From: Aliicoccus persicus_A
GTDB taxonomy: Bacteria > Bacillota > Bacilli > Staphylococcales > Salinicoccaceae
NCBI GenBank assembly: GCA_020741755.1
Contig: DYYI01000054.1
Location: 1-16,133, forward strand
Direction: 5' to 3'
Length of the DNA: 16,133 nt
Part shown: piece after piece, positions 6,660 to 13,966 of the stretch
Layout: each line of letters starts with the position of its first letter
Numbering within the stretch: position 1 is the stretch's first letter
Position numbers and translations under genes: made by a program
The notes under the pieces: generated by a model
What the model was told of the DNA's origin: nothing
What the model saw: only the letters and a program-made list of their open reading frames with translations
Database searches by the model: none

Positions 6660-7124
6660 ATGAAGCGTTTAGAACCAAAAGTAGCGAACTATATTCGCGT
6701 TAAATTTTTGTTAGGATTAATCATTCAAGTGCCATTGATCATTGTTTATGTCTTTATTCATCAACATTATGATCTTGATCTTTGGCTGTTATATGTACCG
6801 ATTGGATTGATCGTTCTAGGATACATCTGGTCGCTATTCATCAGACCCGGAATTTATATGCGCGTGACGAAATATGATCATAGTAAGACAGCGTTTGAAT
6901 TAAAGTATGGTCTGATTTTTGTACGTAAAGAAATGTTACCACTGCGACGAATTCAAGATGTGACGATGCAGACAGGCGTCATTTCCAGACGCTTTAATCT
7001 CGGCATACTCAGCATTTCTTCAGCGAGTCAAAGAATCGTGACGCCGCCGCTAGATATTGATGAGTTAGAGCAATTGCAGAAAGATTTAATAGAAATCGTA
7101 AAGGCGGTGGACAATCATGCATGA
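6660..7124 (+). CDS. ydbS: Bacterial PH-domain membrane protein, YdbS-like
   Basis: A 154-residue protein with two membrane segments (about 17-35 and 43-63) followed by one bacterial pleckstrin-homology domain (bPH2, formerly DUF304) at about 72-150. The domain carries the signature LRRIQDVTMQTGVISRRFNLGILSISSAS. It belongs to the B. subtilis YdbS/YdbT family. Molecular function is not established to my knowledge; a membrane-bound partner or assembly role is likely. ATG 6660 is preceded by GGAGG (6650-6654), spacing 5. An upstream in-frame ATG at 6567 would start inside the cshA terminator and is rejected. The gene overlaps the next by 8 bp (7117-7124), which suggests coupled translation and a complex. 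Confidence 0.88.
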   Translation: MKRLEPKVANYIRVKFLLGLIIQVPLIIVYVFIHQHYDLDLWLLYVPIGLIVLGYIWSLFIRPGIYMRVTKYDHSKTAFELKYGLIFVRKEMLPLRRIQDVTMQTGVISRRFNLGILSISSASQRIVTPPLDIDELEQLQKDLIEIVKAVDNHA

Positions 7125-8709
7125 ACCACAAAAACTCCATCCGCTCGCGTATTTGTCGAGTGCGCTCAACTTTGTTAAAAACATGTTTATTCCAGTGCTG
7201 CTTGTCATTTGGAATACGAACATGTCGAGTTTGAATTTTATTGAACTCGTGCGAAATATGTCGACGATGGTCATGCTCATATTATCTTTAGTTGTTATTT
7301 TAATCGTTGTCATATCCTTAATCGAGATGCTCAATATTTATCGTACACGCTTTTGGATTGAAGATAATAAATTTCACTATCATGATGGTGTACTTGTTAA
7401 ACGAGAGAAAGAGCTGAATATTAGACGAATTGATTCTGTTGATATTTCAGAACCGATTTATTTAAGAATATTCGGTGCAAGTCGATTAAAAGTAACGACA
7501 CCTGGTGAAGGTTTAACGATTTCAGTCATGAAAAAAACACAGGCGAGTGAGCTTCAAGAAACATTGTACTATGAGAAAGAGAAGCTTGAAGCCATCGATG
7601 AAGAACAGGCTGAGTCAACGAATGTTATCGATGAAGAAGTGGATGAAACAGGAGAAGTATCATCAATAGTTGAAACGAAATCAGAACCAAAAGAACGTGA
7701 ACTGCTCTATGCAATGACGGGACGAATGCTTGTGCTCATGGCGATGACTAGTGGTGCACTCGGTACATTTTTAGCAATTATTCTTGGTATATTTGGTTCA
7801 TTCTCGGGTGTGTTTATAGAGGAGATTGTTGAAAGATATTTCGACGTTTTTGAGAACTTTATCCGTGTACCAGTCATTGCAATATCCGTTGCAGCGATCC
7901 TGTTTATTATCTTCGCTTATGTGATGGGTACGATTCTTTTAGCAGTTAAGTATTACGATTATAAGCTTTATAAACGTGGTGATGATTTGATGGTTGAATA
8001 CGGGTTGCTCGAGAAAAAACACCAGAGTGTCAACATCAATCGTGTGCAGGGGATTGTTATAGAGGACAGTATCATCCGACGCATATTCGGTTTCTATAGT
8101 CTAAGTGTGATTATTTCTTCAGATGCCATGAGTTTATCTGAAGGTGGGAATAAAATATCATTACTTCCATTTGTCAGAAGAAAACAACTGTATGAAATTA
8201 TTCACGACATTTTCCCGAATTATCATATGGAAGTACCACCGCGCAAAGTACCACTCCGTGCATATAGAAGGTTCTTCCAAATTCAGGCGTTAGTTATCGT
8301 CACTGCGACAATCGTCGTACAAATACTTTACTGGGAGTACACGTGGATTGTCGGTATCCTCTTGTTTGCTGCAATAACATTCGCTGGTATTTATAGTGCA
8401 CGCAATACGGGCTATCGCATCGATGAAGCGCACGATGAGATCAATCTCATGTCGACGTCTTTCTTTAGTCGTTCGCACTACGCGATGAAACGCAACCGTG
8501 TGATTCACGTCAGCACGTTTACACAACCACTATTGCGCTTCGATAAACTGGCAATCATTCATGTTAAAATGGCTGCTGGTTTACTTGGAGAGAAAATCAC
8601 ATTGCGTTATTTAGACATCAAAGATATCGACAAAATTTGGCATTGGATTAAAAGGGGGATGAAGCATGAAGCAAATATCGAAACGCGCGATCACGCTGTG
8701 GAGAATTAA
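7117..8709 (+). CDS. ydbT: Large bacterial PH-domain membrane protein, YdbT-like
   Basis: A 530-residue membrane protein with three bPH2 domains (about 75-155, 275-365 and 428-510), each preceded by a pair of membrane segments (about 19-32 and 51-72; 203-232 and 251-278; 386-404 and 410-427). The repeated signature appears as RRIDSVDISEPIYLRIFGASRLKV, NRVQGIVIEDSIIRRIFGFYSLSV and NRVIHVSTFTQPLLRF. A strongly acidic linker at about 158-195 separates the first and second units. ATG 7117 has GGCGGTGG a few bases upstream and overlaps the end of the previous gene. The 3' end overlaps the next PH-domain gene by 44 bp. B. subtilis YdbS and YdbT are likewise encoded as neighbours. Substrate or partner is not visible in the sequence. 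Confidence 0.88.
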   Translation: MHEPQKLHPLAYLSSALNFVKNMFIPVLLVIWNTNMSSLNFIELVRNMSTMVMLILSLVVILIVVISLIEMLNIYRTRFWIEDNKFHYHDGVLVKREKELNIRRIDSVDISEPIYLRIFGASRLKVTTPGEGLTISVMKKTQASELQETLYYEKEKLEAIDEEQAESTNVIDEEVDETGEVSSIVETKSEPKERELLYAMTGRMLVLMAMTSGALGTFLAIILGIFGSFSGVFIEEIVERYFDVFENFIRVPVIAISVAAILFIIFAYVMGTILLAVKYYDYKLYKRGDDLMVEYGLLEKKHQSVNINRVQGIVIEDSIIRRIFGFYSLSVIISSDAMSLSEGGNKISLLPFVRRKQLYEIIHDIFPNYHMEVPPRKVPLRAYRRFFQIQALVIVTATIVVQILYWEYTWIVGILLFAAITFAGIYSARNTGYRIDEAHDEINLMSTSFFSRSHYAMKRNRVIHVSTFTQPLLRFDKLAIIHVKMAAGLLGEKITLRYLDIKDIDKIWHWIKRGMKHEANIETRDHAVEN

Positions 8710-9136
8710 AGAGGCGGTAACAGCAGTTGTCGTCGCTTTGTTGGCTGTTGTTGCTTATGTTTTATCTGAACGGTTTGATTGGATGCCACTCTTTGTGACA
8801 TGGATACTAGCTGGTATCGCTTTGTTATTGTTTTTAACAGAAGTAATCATCATTCCTAACATCAAATACAGAACGACAACATACGGCATCGTTGATGATG
8901 TTCTGAAAGTACACAAAGGTGTGTTCACAAAGTCCAGACAACATGTACCGCTCATTCGTATCCAAAACATAGATACGAAGCAAGGTCCATTGATGGCAAG
9001 ATTCAATTTAAAAGGGGTGCAGCTCAGAACTGCATCAAGCATCGTGTATATCCCAGAACTAGAGTCCGATGAAGCAGATTCACTACGTGACGAAATTCGT
9101 CAAATCGTCAATGAAAACGTCGGGAGTAGTATATGA
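8666..9136 (+). CDS. Second small bacterial PH-domain membrane protein
   Basis: A 156-residue protein with the same plan as the first gene of the cluster: two membrane segments (about 13-33 and 40-63) and one bPH2 domain (about 70-148) with IRIQNIDTKQGPLMARFNLKGVQLRTAS. ATG 8666 has AAAGGGGGATG immediately upstream, inside ydbT, so the two genes overlap by 44 bp. Its stop overlaps the start of acpS in ATGA (9133-9136). With ydbS and ydbT it gives five PH domains of one family in three adjacent genes. A joint membrane complex is inferred from this, not shown. Confidence 0.87.
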   Translation: MKQISKRAITLWRIKEAVTAVVVALLAVVAYVLSERFDWMPLFVTWILAGIALLLFLTEVIIIPNIKYRTTTYGIVDDVLKVHKGVFTKSRQHVPLIRIQNIDTKQGPLMARFNLKGVQLRTASSIVYIPELESDEADSLRDEIRQIVNENVGSSI

Positions 9137-9489
9137 TTATAGGACTTGGTACAGATATTGTTGAAATCGACCGCATCCGTGCTGTAGAAGATAAAAACAA
9201 TCGCTTATCAAAACGCATTCTAAGTGAAGATGAAACACGTTACTATGAAACATTGACGAATGATTCGAGAAAGATCGAATATTTAGCAGGAAGATATGCT
9301 GTGAAAGAAGCATATAGCAAAGCGCTTGGCTCGGGAATTGGTGCAACCATTTCATTTAAAGAAATCATCTGTTTGAATGATGAGGTGGGTAAACCATATT
9401 TACAAAATGATCATGCTGCACTCGTGTCTATTTCGCACACCGAGCATTACGCAACAGCGACAGTAATTATCCAAACCGTTAAGGAGTGA
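9133..9489 (+). CDS. acpS: Holo-[acyl-carrier-protein] synthase
   Basis: Transfers the 4'-phosphopantetheine arm of coenzyme A to apo-acyl carrier protein, activating it for fatty-acid synthesis. The 118 residues match the family (about 119 in S. aureus). The magnesium-binding acidic residues are visible: D8 in GLGTDIVEIDRI and E59 in RYAVKEAYSKALGSG. The C-terminal SISHTEHYA is also conserved. ATG 9133 overlaps the previous stop as ATGA, and alr begins 5 bp after its stop, so it is translated from the operon message. The pairing acpS-alr is also seen in other Firmicutes. Confidence 0.95.
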   Translation: MIIGLGTDIVEIDRIRAVEDKNNRLSKRILSEDETRYYETLTNDSRKIEYLAGRYAVKEAYSKALGSGIGATISFKEIICLNDEVGKPYLQNDHAALVSISHTEHYATATVIIQTVKE

Positions 9490-9493
9490 CGCT

Positions 9494-10642
9494 ATGTCTA
9501 GTAAATATTATCGTTCTACAATTATGGAAGTGGATTTGGAACGCATTGAGCACAACTTGAACGAATATAAACGCGTGGTGCCGAACAAGCAGATGATCGC
9601 AGTCATTAAAGCGAATGGCTATGGGCTTGGCAGTACAGTGCTCGCTGAATTTTTATCTGAAAAAGGTATAGATTTTTTTGCGGTTGCGACACTTGATGAA
9701 GCGATTGAACTTCGCATGCATGGTATACGCGATAAAATACTCGTGCTCGGTGCGATTATTCCGAAAGATATAAACAAAGCGATTCAACACCGCATCGCTG
9801 TTACAGCACCGAGTCTTAACTGGGTAAAACAGGCGAAAGCAAAGGTGAAGGATAAATACGAAAAAGAAGTATGGATTCATATTAAAGTGAATAACGGCTT
9901 TAATCGGCAGGGGACAAATGATGTCGGAGAGTTAAAGCAGATGGTGGAAGAGATTAAAAATTTCAAATACTTTAAGTATGAAGGTCTGTATTCTCATTTC
10001 AGTTCGGCGAATGAAGATAACGATAAGACATCTGTTGAATATGAACGCTTTAAAGGAATCATACAAGCGCTTGAGCATCCACCATATGTGCATATACAAA
10101 ATACCGCTGGTGCATTAACGATTGATGCATCAGTGTGCAATGCAATGCGCATAGGTATCGGACTGTTCGGCTATTATCCAAGTGAATTTATCCATCAGTC
10201 AACAGATATCAAATTACGCGCAGCAGTACAGCTAAAAACGAAAGTGTTAGATGAACAATTCTTAGATGAGAATGATGTTGTCGGCTACGGTCAAACGTAC
10301 AGTGCAAAGTCTAAAGAAAAAATTGTCATCTTACCGATCGGTTACGCAGATGGGTTTACACGTCAGATGACAGGTTACAAAATGATAATTAATGATTCAG
10401 AATGCGAAGTCGTCGGAAATGTATGTATGGATATGACGATGGTGCGTGTGCCAGATAACGTTAAGATTGGGGACGAAGTAACAATTGTGTCAAAAGAGGA
10501 TATGCATATAAATTCGCTTTATAATTATGCAAAACATATGGAATCTATCACATATGAAGCCCTTTGTTTAATATCCAAAAGAGTACCTAGAAAGTACATT
10601 TATGGCGATTCACAATTTGTGAATAACGATGTCTTAAAATAA
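9494..10642 (+). CDS. alr: Alanine racemase
   Basis: PLP-dependent enzyme that interconverts L- and D-alanine and supplies D-Ala to cell-wall synthesis. The PLP lysine is K39 in VIKANGYGLG and the second catalytic base is Y265 in VVGYGQTYSA. C-terminal landmarks ILPIGYADGF and EVVGNVCMDMT are present. The 382 residues equal the staphylococcal length. ATG 9494 has AAGGAGTGA upstream, partly formed by the end of acpS. One oddity: the segment around the usually carbamylated lysine is K131-V-N-N-G-F-N-R138-Q-G, where the family normally has KxDTGMxRxG. The lysine and arginine are kept, but D, T and M are replaced by N, N and F. The rest aligns well with S. aureus Alr as I remember it. Alr sits directly before mazEF, as in staphylococci. 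Confidence 0.94.
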   Translation: MSSKYYRSTIMEVDLERIEHNLNEYKRVVPNKQMIAVIKANGYGLGSTVLAEFLSEKGIDFFAVATLDEAIELRMHGIRDKILVLGAIIPKDINKAIQHRIAVTAPSLNWVKQAKAKVKDKYEKEVWIHIKVNNGFNRQGTNDVGELKQMVEEIKNFKYFKYEGLYSHFSSANEDNDKTSVEYERFKGIIQALEHPPYVHIQNTAGALTIDASVCNAMRIGIGLFGYYPSEFIHQSTDIKLRAAVQLKTKVLDEQFLDENDVVGYGQTYSAKSKEKIVILPIGYADGFTRQMTGYKMIINDSECEVVGNVCMDMTMVRVPDNVKIGDEVTIVSKEDMHINSLYNYAKHMESITYEALCLISKRVPRKYIYGDSQFVNNDVLK

Positions 10643-10695
10643 GTAGTCCATAATATTATAAAGTGGTATTATTGAATATATAGGAGTGGGATATT

Positions 10696-10890
10696 GTGTC
10701 AGTATTTAAGTACGAAACTATTGGTGACGCGATGAAGAGAGGTTATGCAGAAATGCATGAAATCAATCTATCAATCTCTGAAGCTTATTTTTCTACAGAA
10801 ACACAAGCAGCGGTTTTAAATGAAAAAAATATAATGTCAAAAAGATGGTGTCTAGATGAAACGAGGAGAGATTTATCTAGCCAATCTTGA
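10696..10890 (+). CDS. mazE: MazE-family antitoxin
   Basis: Antitoxin expected to bind and neutralise MazF. The 64-residue product contains MKRGYAEMHEINLSISEAYFSTE, which resembles the MazF-binding C-terminal part of B. subtilis MazE and the short staphylococcal MazE (56 aa). There is no N-terminal ribbon-helix-helix DNA-binding domain, as in S. aureus MazE, so direct autorepression is unlikely. GTG 10696 has a strong AGGAGTGGG at 10682-10690. The last part of the protein (from about residue 47, IMSKRWCLDETRRDLSSQS) has no counterpart that I know, and it runs 35 bp into mazF in another frame. A promoter upstream is plausible (TATTAT boxes near 10654 and 10668), but I see no good -35. Position between alr and mazF supports the call. 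Confidence 0.85.
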   Translation: MSVFKYETIGDAMKRGYAEMHEINLSISEAYFSTETQAAVLNEKNIMSKRWCLDETRRDLSSQS

Positions 10891-11230
10891 TCCGGTAGAA
10901 GGTTCTGAACAGGGTGGTAACCGACCTGTACTGGTCATTCAAAATAATGTAGGTAACTATCACAGTCCAACTGTGATAGTTGCTGCCATAACAGGACGGA
11001 TCAATAAGGCAAAAATACCGACACACGTGGAGATAGCCAAGGATACATATAAATTAGAGAAAGATTCAGTCATCCTTCTTGAACAAATTCGAACAATCGA
11101 CAAGAAGCGACTGCAAGAAAAACTGACGAGTTTATCAAAAGATAAAATGCAAGAAGTCAATCAAGCATTAAAAGTCAGTCTAGAATTAAACCCATCCAAG
11201 AAGAAAAAACATAAGAAGCACCGCTCATAA
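10856..11230 (+). CDS. mazF: MazF-family mRNA interferase toxin
   Basis: Sequence-specific, ribosome-independent endoribonuclease of the MazF/PemK family; the S. aureus enzyme cuts at UACAU. The 124 residues contain MKRGEIYLANLDPVEGSEQGGNRPVLVIQN, then SPTVIVAAITGRINKAKIPTHVEI and DSVILLEQIRTIDKKRL, very close to S. aureus MazF. Residues matching the B. subtilis active site are S17, R23 and T46. The C-terminus differs: it ends in a lysine/histidine-rich tail (PSKKKKHKKHRS). ATG 10856 lies inside mazE (35-bp overlap) with only a weak ribosome binding site (GGTG at 10848-10851), so translation is probably coupled to mazE. There is no terminator before rsbU, so mazEF transcripts may run into the sigma-B operon. 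Confidence 0.95.
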   Translation: MKRGEIYLANLDPVEGSEQGGNRPVLVIQNNVGNYHSPTVIVAAITGRINKAKIPTHVEIAKDTYKLEKDSVILLEQIRTIDKKRLQEKLTSLSKDKMQEVNQALKVSLELNPSKKKKHKKHRS

Positions 11231-11252
11231 TAGACGATTATATATGTCTATT
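11229..11252. repeat. Inverted repeat in the mazF-rsbU gap
   Basis: AATAGAC (11229-11235) and GTCTATT (11246-11252) form a perfect 7-bp inverted repeat around a 10-bp AT-rich spacer. It starts at the last base pairs of mazF and lies 32 bp before rsbU. No T tract follows, so it is not a terminator; a protein binding site or a chance repeat are both possible. Confidence 0.4.
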
Positions 11253-11284
11253 CATGTCAATAGTTTGATGGGGGGAAAAATAAT

Positions 11285-12295
11285 TTGCCATATACACAAA
11301 ACATATATGCTGATTACAAAGACATAGTCAGTCGCTATATTTCAGGTCAAGAACAAGAAGCACTCCATCAGTGTGCTGATTTTTGCGAGCGCGTGATTAA
11401 AATGAATTCTGCTACAGAAGAACTTGTTCAAATACATATGGATGTTGTCGATGAAATCGATTTAAAAGATGCATCAGAAATTAAAAAGAGCTTAGAAATT
11501 TTAAGAGAAGTACATATTAAACTGGGTGTATCATTTAAAGTTTACCGAGACATGGCAGAAAAAATTGAAGTTCACGATAGAGAGCTAGATGTCGCTTCTC
11601 AACTACAGGATTCGATGTTAAAGACGACGATTCCAAAATTCGATGGTATCGATCTCGGTGTGCTCAGCGTACCTGCAAACAAGGTGAGTGGAGATTATTT
11701 TAATATCATTGACCACAATGACGGCATGATGACATTTGGTGTCGCTGACGTCATTGGTAAAGGTATTCCTGCAGCACTAGCGATGAGCATGATCAAGTTT
11801 AGTATGGATAGCAACGGCTATAGTCAATACCCGAGTGATTCATTGAGAAAACTTAACCGTGTCGTTGAAAAGAATATCAATCAAAATATGTTTATTACGA
11901 TGTTTTACGGCATGTTTGATAACAATACAAAGTTACTATACTATGCTTCAGCTGGACATGAACCAGCACTTGTCTATCGCTATGAGACGGATACGTTTGA
12001 AGAAATCGATGCCAAGGGAATCGTCCTGGGTGTTAAGAAGTTTGTGACATATGAGCAACGCCAAGTGAGGATGGCAGAGCGAGATATGTTGATCGTATTT
12101 ACAGATGGTGTCAGTGAGCTAAGAAAACGCGATGATACGATTATAGATTTTAATGAAATTAAAGAAATGATACGAGTAAACCGAGATGAACACCCACAAG
12201 ATATTGTGCAGTTCATCTATGAGAAATTGATTTCCATTACACACCCGACAAAACGTGATGATTTAACACTATTTATTTTAAAGAATTTAAATTAA
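11285..12295 (+). CDS. rsbU: PP2C-type serine phosphatase RsbU, activator of SigB
   Basis: Dephosphorylates RsbV-P, letting RsbV bind RsbW and free SigB. The 336 residues comprise an N-terminal helical regulatory domain (about 1-85), a linker helix (about 90-112) and a PPM/SpoIIE-type phosphatase domain. Metal-site motifs are visible: SGDYF (135-139), ADVIGKGIPAAL (154-165), GHEPALVY (224-231) and FTDGVSE (272-278, with D274). The start is TTG 11285, preceded by GGGGGG (11270-11275) at 9 nt. Length agrees with staphylococcal RsbU (about 333). No rsbT/rsbS-like genes lie upstream, as in staphylococci, so the activating input differs from that of B. subtilis. It is followed by the SigB-type promoter of rsbV. 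Confidence 0.95.
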   Translation: MPYTQNIYADYKDIVSRYISGQEQEALHQCADFCERVIKMNSATEELVQIHMDVVDEIDLKDASEIKKSLEILREVHIKLGVSFKVYRDMAEKIEVHDRELDVASQLQDSMLKTTIPKFDGIDLGVLSVPANKVSGDYFNIIDHNDGMMTFGVADVIGKGIPAALAMSMIKFSMDSNGYSQYPSDSLRKLNRVVEKNINQNMFITMFYGMFDNNTKLLYYASAGHEPALVYRYETDTFEEIDAKGIVLGVKKFVTYEQRQVRMAERDMLIVFTDGVSELRKRDDTIIDFNEIKEMIRVNRDEHPQDIVQFIYEKLISITHPTKRDDLTLFILKNLN

Positions 12296-12299
12296 TACG

Positions 12300-12324
12300 G
12301 TTAAAATGGTATGTATGAGGGTAT
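12300..12324 (+). promoter_or_regulatory. SigB-dependent promoter of rsbV-rsbW-sigB
   Basis: GTTAAA (12300-12305), a 13-bp spacer and GGGTAT (12319-12324) fit the SigB consensus (GTTTAA, 12-15 bp, GGGTAT) with one -35 mismatch. It lies just after the rsbU stop and 45 bp before rsbV, where S. aureus has its autoregulatory SigB promoter. Transcription would start near 12332. Confidence 0.85.
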
Positions 12325-12368
12325 TTTAATCTAAATGCATATCATTTTTTTAGTGAAAGGGATTAATG

Positions 12369-12689
12369 ATGAACTTAAGTATAATGACTGAAAAACGCGA
12401 TTCACATTACTTTATGACACTTGACGGGGAACTCGATCTATACACAGCTTCAAAGTTTCAAGAAGCACTTGAACCAATAAAATCCGAAGGGACACATGAT
12501 ATAAAGATAGATTTATCAAAGTTATCATATATGGATTCTACTGGTTTAGGTATATTTGTGGGTACTTTGAAATCCCTTGGAAAGAATAATAATGAGTTAT
12601 ACGTTATCGGCGCATCTGAAAGAATTGAGCGCTTATTCGAAATTACTGGTTTGAAGGATCTTATGAATATTACAGAGGGTGACGAATAA
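12369..12689 (+). CDS. rsbV: Anti-anti-sigma factor RsbV
   Basis: STAS-domain protein that, when unphosphorylated, binds RsbW and releases SigB. The 106 residues carry the phosphorylation site in YMDSTGLG (S57) and LFEITGLKDLM near the end. Two tandem ATGs exist (12366 and 12369). I choose the second because AAAGGG at 12356-12361 is then 7 nt away rather than 4, and the product starts MNL like S. aureus RsbV. Its stop TAA shares one base with the rsbW ATG at 12689, so the two are made in a coupled manner. Confidence 0.95.
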   Translation: MNLSIMTEKRDSHYFMTLDGELDLYTASKFQEALEPIKSEGTHDIKIDLSKLSYMDSTGLGIFVGTLKSLGKNNNELYVIGASERIERLFEITGLKDLMNITEGDE

Positions 12690-13165
12690 TGAGCGTAAAC
12701 TATGACTATGTAGAGATGAAATTTCCTGCAAGTGCAGAATACGTTGGCTTAATACGATTAACATTATCTGGAGTCTTCTCTAGAGCAGGTGCATCATACG
12801 ACCAGATAGAGGATTCAAAAATTGCCGTTTCTGAAGCGGTAACGAATGCAGTTAAACATGCATACAAAGATGGCGAACAAGGTGATATCACGATTGGTTT
12901 CGCTATTTATCCTGAAAAAATAGAAATTGTTGTATCGGACAAAGGAAAGAGCTTTAACTATGAAGAAGTTAGAGAAGACCTTGGACCATATGACAAAGAT
13001 GAGAATGTTGATTTCCTTAGAGAAGGTGGGCTAGGGTTATTCTTAATCGAAGCGTTGATGGATGAAGTGTTTGTTAAAAAAGATTCAGGTGTTACAATTA
13101 GCATGACGAAGTATATGGATGAAAGCCAGGTGCGCGCGGATGGAGAATCAATCACTAACGGATAA
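12689..13165 (+). CDS. rsbW: Serine-protein kinase and anti-sigma-B factor RsbW
   Basis: GHKL-fold kinase that binds SigB and phosphorylates RsbV. The 158 residues contain the N box (KIAVSEAVTNAVKHAY), the G1 box (VVSDKGKSF) and the G2 region (EGGLGLFLIEALMDEV). Length matches the family (about 159). ATG 12689 overlaps the rsbV stop by one base, and the 3' end overlaps sigB by 26 bp. This tight packing fits a fixed ratio of SigB to its inhibitors. Confidence 0.95.
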   Translation: MSVNYDYVEMKFPASAEYVGLIRLTLSGVFSRAGASYDQIEDSKIAVSEAVTNAVKHAYKDGEQGDITIGFAIYPEKIEIVVSDKGKSFNYEEVREDLGPYDKDENVDFLREGGLGLFLIEALMDEVFVKKDSGVTISMTKYMDESQVRADGESITNG

Positions 13166-13919
13166 TAATCAATCGAGCGACGATATCAATGCACTCATAA
13201 AGGCATACCAGACTGAAGGTGACGAGGAAGCACAAACAAAACTCGTTCAACACTATACGAAGCTAATTGAATCGCTCGCGTATCGTTACTCTAAAGGTCA
13301 GAGTCATCATGAAGATTTAGTACAAGTGGGCATGGTAGGTTTACTCGGTGCAATCAAGCGTTTTGACACGGCATTTGAACGTAAGTTTGAAGCGTTTTTA
13401 GTTCCGACTGTTGCAGGAGAAATTAAACGTTATTTACGCGACAAGACGTGGAGTGTGCATGTGCCACGACGCATTAAAGAAATTGGGCCGAAAATTAAAT
13501 CGGCGACAGATGAACTGACGAATGAGTTAGGTCGTTCGCCTCGGGTCAATGAAATCGCAGACTTTTTAGAAGTGACGACGGAAGAAGTGTTAGAAGCGAT
13601 GGAGATGGGGCAGAGTTATAACGCACTTAGTGTCGATCACGCTATTGAAGCGGATAAGGAAGGCTCGACTGTGACATTGCTCGATGTCATGGGGCAAGCT
13701 GATGATAACTATGAGCTCACTGAAAAACGCATGATATTAGAGCGTGTGCTGCCCCTTTTAAGTGATCGAGAACGTCAAATTATACAATATACATTTATTG
13801 AAGAACTTTCTCAAAAAGAAGTCGGAGAAAAAATTGGTTTGAGTCAAATGCACGTCTCGCGATTACAGCGTGTCGCGATAGAGAAACTCAGACATGCAGT
13901 TCAAAATGCTGATAATTAG
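13140..13919 (+). CDS. sigB: RNA polymerase sigma factor SigB
   Basis: General stress sigma factor. From ATG 13140 the product is 259 aa (S. aureus 256). Region 2 is at about 35-103 (HYTKLIESLAYRYSKGQSHHEDLVQVGMVGLLGAIKRFD, ending KRYLRDKTWSVHVPRR), region 3 at about 110-180, and the region 4 helix-turn-helix at about 222-246 (LSQKEVGEKIGLSQMHVSRLQR). The frame continues upstream to an ATG at 13119, but AGG at 13128-13130 is placed 9 nt before 13140, and the seven extra residues have no counterpart in the family as I know it. It is the last gene of the operon and is followed by a terminator. Confidence 0.95.
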   Translation: MENQSLTDNNQSSDDINALIKAYQTEGDEEAQTKLVQHYTKLIESLAYRYSKGQSHHEDLVQVGMVGLLGAIKRFDTAFERKFEAFLVPTVAGEIKRYLRDKTWSVHVPRRIKEIGPKIKSATDELTNELGRSPRVNEIADFLEVTTEEVLEAMEMGQSYNALSVDHAIEADKEGSTVTLLDVMGQADDNYELTEKRMILERVLPLLSDRERQIIQYTFIEELSQKEVGEKIGLSQMHVSRLQRVAIEKLRHAVQNADN

Positions 13920-13922
13920 AAG

Positions 13923-13954
13923 ACCTCTTAATTCGTTAAGAGGTTTTTATTTTT
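13923..13954 (+). terminator. Rho-independent terminator of the sigB operon
   Basis: ACCTCTTAA (13923-13931), a TTCG loop, TTAAGAGGT (13936-13944), then a T-rich tail to 13954 broken by one A. It starts four bases after the sigB stop. The ribosome binding site of tex (AGGAG, 13955-13959) begins right after the T tail, so tex needs readthrough or a promoter that I could not identify. Confidence 0.9.
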
Positions 13955-13966
13955 AGGAGAATACAT

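Noticed and set aside
10643..10695. MazE operator in the AT-rich palindromic gap upstream of mazE
   Set aside because: This MazE has no DNA-binding domain, and ATAATATTAT palindromes are expected by chance in such AT-rich DNA.
13119..13139. Upstream ATG for sigB
   Set aside because: The seven extra residues have no family counterpart, and AGG at 13128-13130 is well placed for ATG 13140.
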